Shown here piece by piece: positions 8,617 through 18,080 of a stretch of DNA of 40,510 bases. A program made the position numbers and the translations under genes. This DNA comes from Mesorhizobium sp. LSJC280B00 (GTDB lineage Bacteria > Pseudomonadota > Alphaproteobacteria > Rhizobiales > Rhizobiaceae): contig NZ_AYVL01000015.1 of assembly GCF_000502835.1 (NCBI RefSeq), positions 66,240 to 106,749 on the forward strand. The letters run 5' to 3'. Numbering within the stretch: position 1 is the stretch's first letter; every line of letters starts with the position of its first letter. Below the pieces are notes generated by a model that was not told where the DNA came from, did not search any database, and worked only from the letters and a program-made list of their open reading frames with translations.

Positions 8617-9927
8617 ATGAAGTTCTTCGGCTTTGCGGCCGGTATCGCCGCCACCGTGACCCTGCTTTCCACCACCTCCGCCTTCGCCGTCACGCAGATC
8701 AGCTGGTGGCACGCCATGACCGGCGCCAACGCCGAGGTCGTCGCCAAGATCTCCAAGGATTTCAACGCCAGCCAGAGCGACTATGAGCTCGTTCCGGTGT
8801 TCAAGGGCACCTATCCGGAGACGCTGAATGCCGGCATCGCTGCCTTTCGTGCCGGGCAAGCGCCCGATATCCTCCAGGTGTTCGACGTCGGCACCGGCGT
8901 GATGATGGCGGCCGAGGGTGCGATAAAGCCGGTGGCCGATGTGATGACCGGCGCCGGGATGACTTTCGACAAGAGCCAGTATCTGCCCGGCATCGTCGGC
9001 TATTATTCGAAGCCGGACGGCACCATGCTATCGTTCCCCTACAACTCTTCCTCGCCGATCCTCTACTACAACAAGGACATCTTCCAGAAGGCAGGCCTCG
9101 ACGTGAACAATCCGCCCAAGACGTGGAACGAGGTGTGGGAAGCTGCCAAGAAGATCAAGACGAGCGGCGCCGCCCCTTGCGGCTATACCTCGACCTGGCT
9201 GACCTGGATCCACCTGGAGAATTTCGCGGCGTGGAATGACGTGCCTTGGGCCACCCAGCAGAATGGCCTGGCCGGCGGTGATGTCGAACTCAAGATCAAT
9301 GCGCCGATTTTCGTCGACCACTTCCAGGCGCTCGCTGACCTGGCCAAGGACGGCACATTCAAATATGGCGGGCGCACCTCCGAAGCCAAGCAGATATTCC
9401 TCGCCGGCGAATGCGGCATCTTCACCGAATCGTCGGGCGGCCTCGGCGATATCGTCAAGTCCGGCATGAACTATGGCATCGGCCAGCTTCCTTACGACAG
9501 TGACGCCAAGGGTGCCCCGCAGAACACGACGCCGGGCGGTGCCAGCCTGTGGGTGTTCGGCAACAAGTCGGACGAGGAATACAAGGGTGTCGCCGCCTTC
9601 TTTGCCTATCTGTCCAAGACCGATGTGCAGGAATATCTGCACCAGAAGTCGGGATACCTGCCTGTGACGCTCGCCGCGTATGAGGCGACGAAGAAATCAG
9701 GCTTCTATGACAAGAACCCCGGCCGCGAGACACCCATCCTGCAGATGATCGGCAAGTCGCCGACCGACAATTCGAAGGGCGTGCGCCTGCCGAATCTGCC
9801 GCAGGTGCGCGATATCCAGAACGAGGAGCTGGAGAAGATGCTGGCCGGCCAGCAAACCGCCCAGCAGGCACTCGACAATGCGGTTGCGCGCGGCAACGCG
9901 GCGATCAAGGAAGCGCTGGAGAACTGA
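8617..9927 (+). CDS. ugpB: sn-Glycerol-3-phosphate ABC transporter, periplasmic binding protein
   Basis: A 436-residue periplasmic solute-binding protein of family 1. A Sec signal peptide (about residues 1-24, cut after SAFA) is followed by ISWWHAMTGANAEVV, the characteristic UgpB start. Further UgpB-like segments are QVFDVGTGVMMAAEGAIKPV, PYNSSSPILYYNKD, FAAWNDVPWAT and NTTPGGASLWV. It should capture glycerol-3-phosphate (and perhaps glycerophosphodiesters) and hand it to UgpAE. First gene of a complete ugpBAEC cluster; GGGAG precedes the ATG. No ugpQ phosphodiesterase follows. Confidence 0.93.
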   Translation: MKFFGFAAGIAATVTLLSTTSAFAVTQISWWHAMTGANAEVVAKISKDFNASQSDYELVPVFKGTYPETLNAGIAAFRAGQAPDILQVFDVGTGVMMAAEGAIKPVADVMTGAGMTFDKSQYLPGIVGYYSKPDGTMLSFPYNSSSPILYYNKDIFQKAGLDVNNPPKTWNEVWEAAKKIKTSGAAPCGYTSTWLTWIHLENFAAWNDVPWATQQNGLAGGDVELKINAPIFVDHFQALADLAKDGTFKYGGRTSEAKQIFLAGECGIFTESSGGLGDIVKSGMNYGIGQLPYDSDAKGAPQNTTPGGASLWVFGNKSDEEYKGVAAFFAYLSKTDVQEYLHQKSGYLPVTLAAYEATKKSGFYDKNPGRETPILQMIGKSPTDNSKGVRLPNLPQVRDIQNEELEKMLAGQQTAQQALDNAVARGNAAIKEALEN

Positions 9928-9955
9928 CGGGATTATCTCGGTTAGTCGGTCGGAA

Positions 9956-9985
9956 TATCGCCCACGCGAGCCGGCGTGGGCGATA
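9956..9985 (+). promoter_or_regulatory. Strong stem-loop between ugpB and ugpA
   Basis: A perfect 12-bp stem, TATCGCCCACGC (9956-9967) with GCGTGGGCGATA (9974-9985), has the 6-nt loop GAGCCG and lies 29 nt after the ugpB stop. No T-run follows. Such hairpins after a binding-protein gene (malE-malF is the classic case) protect the upstream mRNA or partly stop transcription, so that more binding protein than permease is made. The GTG at 9976 lies inside the right arm. Confidence 0.75.
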
Positions 9986-10008
9986 CCTGGATAGCGAGGG
10001 AAATCAGC

Positions 10009-10893
10009 CTGTCTCCACGCGTCGTCTTTCCCAACAAGATCCTGCCCTACCTGCTGGTGGCGCCACAACTCGCCATCACCCTGGTTTTCTTCTACTGGCC
10101 GGCCGGTCAGGCGCTTTACCAGTCGATGCTCAGGCAAGACCCGTTCGGGCTGAAGAGCAGGTTCGTCTGGTTTGCCAATTTCCGGAAGGTGCTGGCCGAT
10201 CCGGCCTACCTCAACTCGATCAAGGTCACCGTAGTGTTCTCTCTTGCGACCGCGATCGTTGCCATGGTTGTGGCCCTGCTGCTCGCGGTCATGGCCGAGA
10301 AGGCCGTGCGCGGCAAAGGCCTCTACCGCACACTGTTGATATGGCCTTACGCCGTGGCGCCGGCGATTGCCGGCATGCTTTGGCTTTTCCTGTTCAATCC
10401 CTCGATCGGCTCGTTGGCCTATTTGCTGAGAAGCCTCGGCATCGTATGGGACCCGCTGCTCAACGGCACCCACGCCATGATCCTGCTGGTGTCGGCTGCT
10501 GCCTGGAAGCAGATCAGCTACAACTTCCTGTTCTTCGTCGCCGGCCTGCAGGCGGTGCCGAAAACGCTGATCGAAGCGGCGGCCATGGACGGCGCCGGCG
10601 AAACCAAGCGCTTCTGGACCATCGTCTTCCCGCTGCTTGCGCCGACAACCTTTTTCCTGCTGGTCGTCAACACCGTCTATGCCCTGTTCGACACGTTCGG
10701 CATCGTTCATGCCGTCACCGGCGGCGGGCCGGGCAAGACGACCGAGACGCTGGTCTACAAGGTCTACAATGACGGCTTCGTCAATCTGATCCTGGGCGAT
10801 TCGGCGGCGCAGTCGGTCATCCTGATGGCCATCGTCATTGCGCTCACAGCGATCCAGTTCCGCTATGTGGAACGCAAAGTCCATTACGGCTGA
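10009..10893 (+). CDS. ugpA: sn-Glycerol-3-phosphate ABC transporter permease UgpA
   Basis: An inner-membrane permease with six predicted helices and the cytoplasmic EAA loop ([24 protein letters not shown]) that contacts UgpC. The start is unusual. No ATG lies near the conserved N-terminus ([19 protein letters not shown]); the best signal is GAGGG (9996-10000) followed after 8 nt by CTG at 10009, giving 294 residues, about the family length. A GTG at 9976 in the same frame lies inside the upstream stem-loop and has no Shine-Dalgarno. CTG initiation is therefore my preferred but unproven reading. The stop is 8 nt before ugpE. Confidence 0.9.
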   Translation: MSPRVVFPNKILPYLLVAPQLAITLVFFYWPAGQALYQSMLRQDPFGLKSRFVWFANFRKVLADPAYLNSIKVTVVFSLATAIVAMVVALLLAVMAEKAVRGKGLYRTLLIWPYAVAPAIAGMLWLFLFNPSIGSLAYLLRSLGIVWDPLLNGTHAMILLVSAAAWKQISYNFLFFVAGLQAVPKTLIEAAAMDGAGETKRFWTIVFPLLAPTTFFLLVVNTVYALFDTFGIVHAVTGGGPGKTTETLVYKVYNDGFVNLILGDSAAQSVILMAIVIALTAIQFRYVERKVHYG

Positions 10894-10901
10894 GGGCAGC
10901 G

Positions 10902-11750
10902 ATGATCGGCCAGTCCCCGCTCCGCACCTTCATCGCCCATGCCGTGCTCATCCTCGGCATATTGATCGTGGCTTTTCCGATCTACTACACCTTCGTTGCC
11001 TCGACGCACACGCTGCAAACGATCCTCAGGCCGCCCCTGCCGCTCTTGCCCGGCGACCAGCTATGGAACAATTACAGCGAGGCGCTGTTCGGCGGCATCG
11101 GTCGTATCGGCGGGGTCAGCGTCGGCAGGCTGCTCCTCAACACCACGATCATGGCGCTCGGCGTTGCGGTGGGAAAGATCTTCATCTCGATCCTGTCGGC
11201 CTACGCGATTGTGTTCTTTCGCTTTCCGCTGCGCATGACCTTCTTCTGGCTGATCTTCATCACCTTGATGCTTCCAGTCGAGGTGCGCATCCTGCCGACC
11301 TACAAGGTGATGGTCGATCTCGGCATGATCGACACCTATGCCGGCCTGATCGTCCCGCTGATCGCCTCGGCCACCGCAACGCTGCTGTTTCGCCAGTTCT
11401 TCATGACCATACCGGGCGAATTGGTCGAGGCGGCGCGTGTCGACGGTGCCGGGCCATGGCGCTTCTTTTTCGATATTCTGGTGCCGCTGTCGCGGACAAA
11501 CATCGCCGCGCTGTTCGTGATCCTCTTCATCTATGGCTGGACGCAGTATCTTTGGCCGCTGCTCGTCACCAACAGCAACGACATGAACACCATCGTCATC
11601 GCGCTGAGAAAGATGGTTTCCTTCGCCGATGCCGACACCCAATGGCACCTGGTGATGGTCACGGCAATGCTGGCCATCGTGCCGCCGATCCTGGTGGTCG
11701 TGCTGATGCAACGCTGGTTCGTGCGCGGTCTGGTCGAATCCGAAAAGTGA
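10902..11750 (+). CDS. ugpE: sn-Glycerol-3-phosphate ABC transporter permease UgpE
   Basis: The second permease subunit, 282 residues with about six membrane helices and an EAA loop ([22 protein letters not shown]). The N-terminus ([29 protein letters not shown], split here only by wording) and the segment [10 protein letters not shown] are typical of UgpE. GAGGG lies 5 nt before the ATG. It is followed 7 nt later by ugpC, so the four genes form a tight operon. Confidence 0.93.
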   Translation: MIGQSPLRTFIAHAVLILGILIVAFPIYYTFVASTHTLQTILRPPLPLLPGDQLWNNYSEALFGGIGRIGGVSVGRLLLNTTIMALGVAVGKIFISILSAYAIVFFRFPLRMTFFWLIFITLMLPVEVRILPTYKVMVDLGMIDTYAGLIVPLIASATATLLFRQFFMTIPGELVEAARVDGAGPWRFFFDILVPLSRTNIAALFVILFIYGWTQYLWPLLVTNSNDMNTIVIALRKMVSFADADTQWHLVMVTAMLAIVPPILVVVLMQRWFVRGLVESEK

Positions 11751-11757
11751 GAAGCCG

Positions 11758-12825
11758 ATGGCGACCGTGGATCTGAAGGATGTCAGGAAAATCTATCCCA
11801 GCGGTGTCGAGGCCGTGAAGGGCGTTTCCATCGCCATTCCCGACAAGGAGCTTTGCGTGCTGGTCGGCCCCTCCGGCTGCGGCAAGTCTACGCTGCTGAG
11901 GATGATCGCCGGGCTGGAGACGATTTCTGCCGGTACTGTCGCCATCGACGGCAAGGTGGTCAACGCCATTGGCCCGACCGAGCGCGACATCGCCATGGTG
12001 TTCCAGAACTACGCGCTCTACCCACATATGAAGGTCTATGACAACATGGCCTATGGCCTGCGCAACCGCGGCACGCCGAATGACGAGATCGACAGCAGGG
12101 TACGCTCGACTGCCAAGGTGCTGGAGCTTTCGGCGCTGCTCGACCGGCGCCCGCGCGAGCTTTCCGGCGGTCAGCGCCAGCGCGTCGCCATGGGTCGCGC
12201 CATCGTACGCAACCCGAAGGTCTTCCTGTTCGACGAACCGCTGTCCAACCTCGATGCGAAATTGCGCGGGCAGATGCGCATCGAGATCAAGAATCTGCAG
12301 CGCTCGCTTGGCGTCACCTCGGTTTATGTCACGCACGACCAGCTTGAGGCGATGACGCTGGCCGACATCCTCGTCGTCATGAACGCCGGCCTGGTCGAGC
12401 AGACCGGCGCGCCGCTTGATGTGTACGAGAAACCGGCCTCGACCTTCGTCGCTTCGTTCATAGGCGCACCGCCGATGAATCTGCTGGCGCTCACAGGGGC
12501 CTCCCCAAGCTCGGTATTGGCGGACGGTACTGTGATTGGCTTGGCGCCTCGACAGGGCAAGGCAGTGACACTAGGCTTTCGTCCGGAGGACGCCGACATC
12601 ACCTTCGCGACAGAGGCGCCGGCCGGCGCGCTCGCGCTGCCGGCAACAGTGGAAGCGGTCGAACCGGTCGGTGCCGAAAGCTTTCTCCATTGCGTGGCAG
12701 CCGGCAGCCGCATCGTGGTGCGCGTCTCAGGCCGCGCTAGCGCCAAGCCAGGCGACCAATTGCGCGTCGTGGCTAGGTCCGAAAAGCTGCATTGGTTCGA
12801 TCAGGCGGGCAAACGGGTCGATTGA
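11758..12825 (+). CDS. ugpC: sn-Glycerol-3-phosphate ABC transporter ATPase UgpC
   Basis: A 355-residue ATPase of the MalK/UgpC class. Walker [11 protein letters not shown]-loop [11 protein letters not shown], signature LSGGQRQR, Walker [13 protein letters not shown] and the switch histidine in YVTHDQ are all intact. A C-terminal regulatory OB/TOBE part (about 240-355) follows. It powers UgpAE; in related systems the C-terminal domain receives inhibitory signals. Last gene of ugpBAEC, convergent with fbpC (22-bp gap). Confidence 0.94.
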   Translation: MATVDLKDVRKIYPSGVEAVKGVSIAIPDKELCVLVGPSGCGKSTLLRMIAGLETISAGTVAIDGKVVNAIGPTERDIAMVFQNYALYPHMKVYDNMAYGLRNRGTPNDEIDSRVRSTAKVLELSALLDRRPRELSGGQRQRVAMGRAIVRNPKVFLFDEPLSNLDAKLRGQMRIEIKNLQRSLGVTSVYVTHDQLEAMTLADILVVMNAGLVEQTGAPLDVYEKPASTFVASFIGAPPMNLLALTGASPSSVLADGTVIGLAPRQGKAVTLGFRPEDADITFATEAPAGALALPATVEAVEPVGAESFLHCVAAGSRIVVRVSGRASAKPGDQLRVVARSEKLHWFDQAGKRVD

Positions 12826-12847
12826 AGTCGGCCTTGCGCAAAACCGT

Positions 12848-13930
12848 TCAGGCAAACACATGCGCCTTGCCCGACACGGTCAGCCGGACGATCTCGCCGA
12901 TCGCCGGCGCGTCCATGCCCGGCTTGCGCAGGATCAACGGCGTATTGCCGATGGCGGCGGCGTCGGGCGGATCGGGGCTGTTCAACAGACGCACCGCGAT
13001 GGTGCACATCGAGCCGGCGAACTCCGATTCCGTCACCTCGCCGAACAGCATGTCCGGCGTGCCGGACATGCCTTCACGCGATGTGCGTTTCAGCAACACC
13101 TGCTCCGGCCGCAGCATGATGCGAGCGACGTCGCGCCGCTCCGAGCTGTCGACAGCGATGCGGCCGAGCGGCGAGATTGCGAAGCCATCGGCGATCCTTG
13201 CCGGCAGGACGATGGCGTCGCCAAGGAACTCGGCGACCATCCTGTCCTTCGGCTTGAAATAGAGCTCGCGCGGCGTGCCGACCTGCGAGAATTTGCCGTC
13301 GCGCATCACCGCGACCTGGCTGGCGAATGACAGCGCCTCGGCCTGGTCGTGGGTGACCAGGATGGTGGTGATGCCGGCGGTTTCAAGGAGCTCGGCCACG
13401 GCCTTGCGCATCGAGGCGCGCAGGCCGGTGTCGAGCGCCGAGAACGGCTCGTCGAGCAGCATCAGCCGCGGCTTCATGGCCATGGCGCGGGCGAGCGCGA
13501 CGCGCTGCTGCTGGCCACCGGAGAGTTCGTGCGGACGGCGCTTCAGGATACCTTTGTCCAGCCCGACGACATAGGCGAGCTCGGCGATGCGCTCACTGCG
13601 CTTTTCCTCGTGACGCCCCATGCCGAAGCCGATATTGGCGGCGATGCTCAGATGCGGGAATAGAGCGCCGTCCTGCGCCACCAGCCCGATGCCGCGGCGA
13701 TGCGCCGGCACGGCCGTGTCGCCATCGGCCAGCACCTCGCCATCAAGCACGATGCGGCCCTGGTCCGGCGCCTCGAAGCCGGCGATCAGCCGCAGCAAGG
13801 TGGTCTTGCCGCAACCGGACGGCCCGACGATTGCCGTACGGCTGCCGCTGGCCACGCTGAGGTCGACGCCGGCAAGTGCTGCGACGGGCCCGTAGTGCTT
13901 GTGGATGCCGCTCAGCTCGAGAAAGCTCAT
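12848..13930 (-). CDS. fbpC: Ferric iron ABC transporter ATPase FbpC
   Basis: A 360-residue ATPase with Walker [10 protein letters not shown], signature LSGGQQQR, Walker [13 protein letters not shown], switch histidine in [10 protein letters not shown] and a C-terminal TOBE-like region. With the two-domain permease and an iron-type binding protein it forms an Fe(3+) importer of the Fbp/Sfu/Afu type. Its ATG overlaps the fbpB stop in an ATGA tetranucleotide, indicating translational coupling. Related ATPases serve other substrates; the assignment rests on the operon. Confidence 0.9.
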   Translation of the reverse strand: MSFLELSGIHKHYGPVAALAGVDLSVASGSRTAIVGPSGCGKTTLLRLIAGFEAPDQGRIVLDGEVLADGDTAVPAHRRGIGLVAQDGALFPHLSIAANIGFGMGRHEEKRSERIAELAYVVGLDKGILKRRPHELSGGQQQRVALARAMAMKPRLMLLDEPFSALDTGLRASMRKAVAELLETAGITTILVTHDQAEALSFASQVAVMRDGKFSQVGTPRELYFKPKDRMVAEFLGDAIVLPARIADGFAISPLGRIAVDSSERRDVARIMLRPEQVLLKRTSREGMSGTPDMLFGEVTESEFAGSMCTIAVRLLNSPDPPDAAAIGNTPLILRKPGMDAPAIGEIVRLTVSGKAHVFA

Positions 13931-15510
13931 CGCCCGGCCATCCGCTTCGACTGGACGTAGAGCAACCAGGTCAAAGGCAGCGACATCGCCACCATGATCA
14001 GGGCATAAGGCGCCGCCGACGCATAGTCGATCTCGCCGCTATAGGACCAGAACGCCATGGCCAGCGTGCGGGTGCCGTTGGGCGCCAGCATCTGGGTTGC
14101 GGTCAATTCGTTCATGATACCCAGCGCGACCAACGCCATGCCGGCTGCGGCGCCCGGCGCCGACAGGCGGATGGTCGTCGACCACAGCGCCTTGAGCGGC
14201 GACCGGCCGAGGCTGGAGGCGGCGCGTTCGAGCTCGACCGGCGCCTGTGCGATCGACGCCCTGAGGCTAATCAGGGCGCGCGGCAGGAACATCAGCGCAT
14301 AGGCGACCAGGATGGTGAACAGGGTCTGGTAGAGCGGCATGGCGATACGCACGGCGATGGTGACCAGCGCCAGGGCGATGACAACGCCGGGCAACGCGCC
14401 GACGATATAGTTGCAGCCCTCCAGGACGCGTTGCAGCCGCCCCGGCGCGCGGATCGAAATCCACGCCATCGGCATTGCCGCGACGGTGGCGAGCAGCGCG
14501 CCGGCAATTGCTAGGAACAGCGTTTGGCCAAGCGCCAGGCCGATCTCGTCGAGCCGCCAGACATCGGCGCCGCCGGCCATGAGCCAGCGGCCGATAGTGG
14601 CGAACGGCACGCCGAGCGCCAGCAGCGTGGTAATGGCAGGCAGCAGCAGGCAAGGAATGGTGGCGCGCCCAAGGCCCGTGCGCTGCTGCTGGCGCGCAGC
14701 ACCCGAACCGACGCGGGCATAGCGCTCCTCGCCGCGCACCAGCACCTCCAGCCCGAGCAGCACAAGGCAGCAGGTCACCAGCACGCCGGCCAGCATGTTG
14801 GCGGCGGGACCGTTGAAGGTCGACTGAAACTGGTCGACGATCGCGGTGGTGAAGGTGTCGAAGCGGATGAAGACATAGAGCCCGTATTCGGCCAGGAGAT
14901 GCAGGCCGACCAGCAGGGAGCCGCCGCAAATGGCGAGCCGGAGCTGCGGCAGCACGACACGCCTGAACACACGCCACGGGCCGAGACCAAGGGCTGCCGC
15001 TGCATCCTCGAGAGCGGGATCGAGCCGGCGCAATGCCGCCGCCACCGGCAGATAAAGGAAGGGGAAATAGGCGATGACCGACACAAGCACGCCGGCCCAC
15101 AGGCCGTGCAGTCTGGGCACCATGGTGACCCAGGCGTAACTGTGGACGAAGGCCGGAATGGCGAGCGGCGCCACCGACAGCCAGGCCCATAGGCGGGCAC
15201 CCGGCAGATCGCTGCGCTCGGTGAGCCAGGCCAGCGCCACCGACAGCACGATCGAGATCGGCACCGCCAACACCACCAGCAGGCTGGTGTTGACCAGAAG
15301 TTCGCCGACGCGCGGCCTGAACACCAGCGCCGCCACCGTTTCCCAGCCGGTCTGCACCGCCACCCAGACGATGAAGGCAAGCGGCAGCAGCGCGAAAAGC
15401 GAGACAAAGACGGCAGTCAACGCAATCCATGAGACCGACCAACGACGTGCCCGCACGGCCGTGGCGTCGGCCGGCAAGCCTGGGCGTGCGAGATCGATCG
15501 CGGATTGCAT
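13927..15510 (-). CDS. fbpB: Ferric iron ABC transporter fused permease FbpB
   Basis: A 527-residue permease containing two fused BPD_transp_1 units, about 12 membrane helices in all. The first EAA-like loop ([25 protein letters not shown]) lies near residue 190 and the second ([24 protein letters not shown]) near 450. A single chain replacing two permeases is usual for FbpB/SfuB/AfuB iron importers. It follows fbpA after a 169-bp gap holding a strong hairpin and overlaps fbpC by 4 nt. Confidence 0.92.
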   Translation of the reverse strand: MQSAIDLARPGLPADATAVRARRWSVSWIALTAVFVSLFALLPLAFIVWVAVQTGWETVAALVFRPRVGELLVNTSLLVVLAVPISIVLSVALAWLTERSDLPGARLWAWLSVAPLAIPAFVHSYAWVTMVPRLHGLWAGVLVSVIAYFPFLYLPVAAALRRLDPALEDAAAALGLGPWRVFRRVVLPQLRLAICGGSLLVGLHLLAEYGLYVFIRFDTFTTAIVDQFQSTFNGPAANMLAGVLVTCCLVLLGLEVLVRGEERYARVGSGAARQQQRTGLGRATIPCLLLPAITTLLALGVPFATIGRWLMAGGADVWRLDEIGLALGQTLFLAIAGALLATVAAMPMAWISIRAPGRLQRVLEGCNYIVGALPGVVIALALVTIAVRIAMPLYQTLFTILVAYALMFLPRALISLRASIAQAPVELERAASSLGRSPLKALWSTTIRLSAPGAAAGMALVALGIMNELTATQMLAPNGTRTLAMAFWSYSGEIDYASAAPYALIMVAMSLPLTWLLYVQSKRMAGR

Positions 15511-15614
15511 CAGATCAGACGTTGCGCCAGCTCCGCCCGGAGGCGGAAACGATCGGCGGCGGATAATCTCGCGGGTAGCTTGTGGTCATAGGCAAATGCC
15601 ATCTTGAAAACAGA

Positions 15615-15649
15615 GCGCTCCTGTGGAAAGCGAATTCCCACAGGAGCGC
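15615..15649 (-). terminator. Stem-loop / partial terminator between fbpA and fbpB
   Basis: A perfect 12-bp inverted repeat, GCGCTCCTGTGG (15615-15626) / CCACAGGAGCGC (15638-15649), has an 11-nt loop. Read on the minus strand it comes 30 nt after the fbpA stop and is followed by TCTGTTTTC. It thus has the form of a leaky intrinsic terminator that would make fbpA mRNA more abundant than fbpBC mRNA. Confidence 0.75.
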
Positions 15650-15679
15650 AGTCGGTTGCCCTTTTAGGACGAACGCCGG

Positions 15680-16687
15680 CTAAAGCAAGCCGGCCGCCGT
15701 CATCAGGTCGGTCACCTTTTTCGAGTTCAGCGTCGTCGGGTCGACTTTCGGCGCCTGCAGATCGGCCAGCGGCGCCAGCTTCGGATTGGACTCGGCGCCC
15801 TTGCCGACTGCGTATTCGAACGAATCGCCTGTTTTCAGCACGTCCTGGCCACGATTGCCGGTGACCCATTTCAGGAAAGCCTGCGCTTCCTTCGGGTGCT
15901 TGCTCGAGGCCAGCACGCCGCCGCCGGAAATCGACACGAAAGCACCGGGATCCTGATGCTTGAAATAGTGCAACTCGACGTTCTTGCTGTTCTCGCCGGT
16001 CTTGGCCTGATCGCCGTAGTAGTAATAGTGATAGATCACGCCGCCTTCGACCTCGCCGGCATTGACCGCCTTCATCACCGTGCTGTTGCCCTTATAGGCG
16101 GTAAAATTCTCCTTCATCGCCTTCAGCCATTCGGCCGTCGCCGCCTCACCCTTGAGCTGCAGAAGCGCGCTGACGATCGCCTGGAAATCGGCGCCGGAGG
16201 GCGAAGCGGCCCAGCGGCCCTTCCAGCTCGGATCGGCGAGATCGAGCAGCGATTTGGGCAGCTGGTCGGCGCTCAGCTTGGTCTTGTTGTAGGCAAAGAC
16301 GGTGCTGCGCGCGGCAACGCCGACCCATTTGCCGCTCGCCGGCTGGTACTCCTGCGGAACCTGGGCCAGCGTCTCGGTGTCGACCGGTGCGAACAGGCCG
16401 GCCGCCTCGACCAATGCCATGGCCGGCGAATTCTCCGTCAGGAATACATCGGCGGGCGAAGCGGTGCCTTCCGCAACGATCTGATTGGAGAAATCGCTGT
16501 CGCCGCCATTGCGGACGGTAACCTTGATGCCGGTTTCCTTGGTAAATCCCTCCGCCCAGGCCTTGGTCAGGTTTTCGTGCTGGGCGTTGTAAACGACGAT
16601 GCCCTCGTCCTCTGCTATTGCCGGGCCGGCGATCAGGCTGATTGCAAGTGCTGTCGCACCGGCAAGGGCGGAAAGAACATATTTCAT
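15680..16687 (-). CDS. fbpA: Ferric iron ABC transporter periplasmic binding protein FbpA
   Basis: A 335-residue periplasmic binding protein. From the ATG at 16687 (GAGGA 8 nt upstream) it has a signal peptide (1-25, cut after GPAIA), then EDEGIVVYNAQHENLTKAW. The consecutive-tyrosine run in VIYHYYYYGDQA matches the Tyr ligand pair of the ferric-binding transferrin-like fold (FbpA, FutA). NGGDSDFSNQIVAEG and FLTENSPAM are also typical. It should bind Fe(3+) in the periplasm for FbpBC. A palindrome resembling an iron-responsive box lies upstream. Confidence 0.92.
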   Translation of the reverse strand: MKYVLSALAGATALAISLIAGPAIAEDEGIVVYNAQHENLTKAWAEGFTKETGIKVTVRNGGDSDFSNQIVAEGTASPADVFLTENSPAMALVEAAGLFAPVDTETLAQVPQEYQPASGKWVGVAARSTVFAYNKTKLSADQLPKSLLDLADPSWKGRWAASPSGADFQAIVSALLQLKGEAATAEWLKAMKENFTAYKGNSTVMKAVNAGEVEGGVIYHYYYYGDQAKTGENSKNVELHYFKHQDPGAFVSISGGGVLASSKHPKEAQAFLKWVTGNRGQDVLKTGDSFEYAVGKGAESNPKLAPLADLQAPKVDPTTLNSKKVTDLMTAAGLL

Positions 16688-16743
16688 GGCGTCGTCCTCG
16701 ATTTCGATGGTCTTTGGCTTGGCACGCTGCACCTACCAATACC

Positions 16744-16758
16744 TGACTGGTGCAGTCA
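16744..16758. promoter_or_regulatory. Candidate iron-responsive operator (IRO-like box) of fbpABC
   Basis: TGACTGGTGCAGTCA is a perfect palindrome (6+3+6) and fits TGA-N9-TCA, the IRO box that RirA recognises in rhizobia. It lies 57 bp upstream of the fbpA ATG. On the minus strand its first half is part of TTGACT, a plausible -35 element, so a bound repressor would block fbpA transcription. Confidence 0.55.
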
Positions 16759-16844
16759 ACATTGCTGACCCACTCAATCGCTCAAAAGGAGCAAACTTTC
16801 GTGATGCTCAGCTAATTTGCCTTGGACATTATTTCGCCGGCCCC

Positions 16845-16872
16845 GTAACAAATCAGCGCCGAGAAGCGAATA
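16845..16872 (+). promoter_or_regulatory. SigF-type ECF promoter upstream of the sigma factor
   Basis: GTAACA (16845-16850), exactly 16 nt, then CGAATA (16867-16872). This matches the SigF-dependent promoter pattern of Caulobacter (GTAACC-N16-CGAA, from memory). ECF sigma factors usually transcribe their own operon. The expected start would lie near 16879, only about 10 nt before the GTG start codon, so part of the Shine-Dalgarno would be lost from that transcript. Confidence 0.6.
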
Positions 16873-16889
16873 TCGGGGAGTGAACTCTT

Positions 16890-17432
16890 GTGAGCGGCAA
16901 GGACGAAGCCGAGCTTTCACGGCTGCTGCGGGCCGCGATCGCCGGAGACGAAAGGGCCTATGCCGACTTTCTGCACCGGATCGCCGCGCTCGTTCGTGGC
17001 TTTGCCCGGCGCAAGATCGTGCAGGGCGGGGTGGATCCCGAGGATGTCGTGCAGGAAACCTTGCTGGCCATTCATGTGAAACGACACACCTGGCGCCATG
17101 ATGCGCCGGTGCTGCCTTGGGTCTATGCAATAGCCCGCTTCAAGCTGATCGATGCGTTCCGGCGGCGCGGTCGGCGGATCGAGATCGAGATCGACGAAAT
17201 CGCCGAGACCTTTGCCGAGCCGGAATCGGAGACGGTGAGCGAGCGCGACGTCAACCGGGCGCTCGACAGCCTGCCGCCGGCACAGCGTTCCGTCGTCTCG
17301 GCCGTATCGGTCGAAGGCCGGTCAATCGGTGAGACCGCGGCCAAATTCGGCATCAGCGAGACGGCTGTGCGGGTGTCACTGCACCGCGGGCTTGCCGCCA
17401 TTGCCAAACGGTTCAGGGCGGGGCGGGAATAA
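16890..17432 (+). CDS. ECF RNA polymerase sigma factor (SigF-like)
   Basis: A 180-residue sigma-70 family ECF factor. Region 2 covers about residues 25-95 (DPEDVVQETLLAIH, PWVYAIARFKLIDAFRRR) and region 4 about 120-172 (ALDSLPPAQRSVV, GRSIGETAAKFGISETAVRVSLHRGL). Region 3 is absent, as in all ECF factors. GTG start at 16890, with GGGGAG 9 nt upstream. It is directly followed by its DUF1109/NrsF anti-sigma gene and preceded by a promoter of the kind SigF itself reads, indicating autoregulation. The relatives respond to heavy metals, chromate or oxidants. Confidence 0.92.
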   Translation: MSGKDEAELSRLLRAAIAGDERAYADFLHRIAALVRGFARRKIVQGGVDPEDVVQETLLAIHVKRHTWRHDAPVLPWVYAIARFKLIDAFRRRGRRIEIEIDEIAETFAEPESETVSERDVNRALDSLPPAQRSVVSAVSVEGRSIGETAAKFGISETAVRVSLHRGLAAIAKRFRAGRE

Positions 17433-17433
17433 C

Positions 17434-18072
17434 ATGAGGACCGAAGATTTCATCAAGGCGCTCGACGCCGATGCCCGCAGCAAGGCGCTGCCGCTAGGCA
17501 CCGCCTGGTGGCTTGCCGCCGGCGCGGCCATCGTGATCGCGGCCGCGGTTTTCTGGCTGACGATCGGCCCGCGCCCCGACATTGCGATCGCCATGCACAC
17601 GATGCGGTTCCTGTCCAAATTCGTCTTCACGATTGCTCTTGCCGCCAGCGCCTTTGTCCTGGTGCGTGGGCTGTCGACGCCCGGTGCATCGACCGGCCGG
17701 GCGGTGAGCTGGATGGTCGCCGCGCCGCTGCTGGTGATTGTGGCTGTGATTCTCGAACTCTTCGCCGTGCCTGCGTCCGACTGGGGCACGCGCCTGGTCG
17801 GCACGAACATGGTCATCTGCCTGACCTTAATTCCGTTGATCGGGATCGGCCCGCTTGCCGTCTTTCTCGCGGTGCTGCGCCATGGCGCGCCGACAAGGCC
17901 GGTGCTTGCCGGTGCGGCCGCGGGCCTGCTTGCCGGCGGGCTGGCGGCGACCTTCTATGCGGCGCATTGCTTCGACGATTCGCCGCTTTTCGTCGGCACC
18001 TGGTATACGATCGCGGCCGCCATCCTTGCCGTGCTCGGGGCGCTCGGCGGACGACTTTTTGTGCGCTGGTAG
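17434..18072 (+). CDS. nrsF: NrsF/DUF1109 membrane anti-sigma factor
   Basis: A 212-residue inner-membrane protein with six predicted helices; the short cytoplasmic N-terminus (MRTEDFIKALDADARSKAL) should hold the sigma factor. Family marks are GPRPDIAIAMHTMRFLSKF and the HCFDDSPLFVGTWY segment. Cys129 and Cys179 are the same 50 residues apart as the two conserved cysteines I recall as functionally important in Caulobacter NrsF (131 and 181), suggesting redox or metal sensing in the membrane. The ATG at 17434 starts 1 nt after the sigma stop, so the pair is co-translated. Confidence 0.88.
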   Translation: MRTEDFIKALDADARSKALPLGTAWWLAAGAAIVIAAAVFWLTIGPRPDIAIAMHTMRFLSKFVFTIALAASAFVLVRGLSTPGASTGRAVSWMVAAPLLVIVAVILELFAVPASDWGTRLVGTNMVICLTLIPLIGIGPLAVFLAVLRHGAPTRPVLAGAAAGLLAGGLAATFYAAHCFDDSPLFVGTWYTIAAAILAVLGALGGRLFVRW

Positions 18073-18080
18073 CGAGGCGA

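Noticed and set aside
9976..10008. GTG start for ugpA at 9976
   Set aside because: It lies in the arm of a 12-bp stem, has no Shine-Dalgarno, and adds residues not typical of the family.
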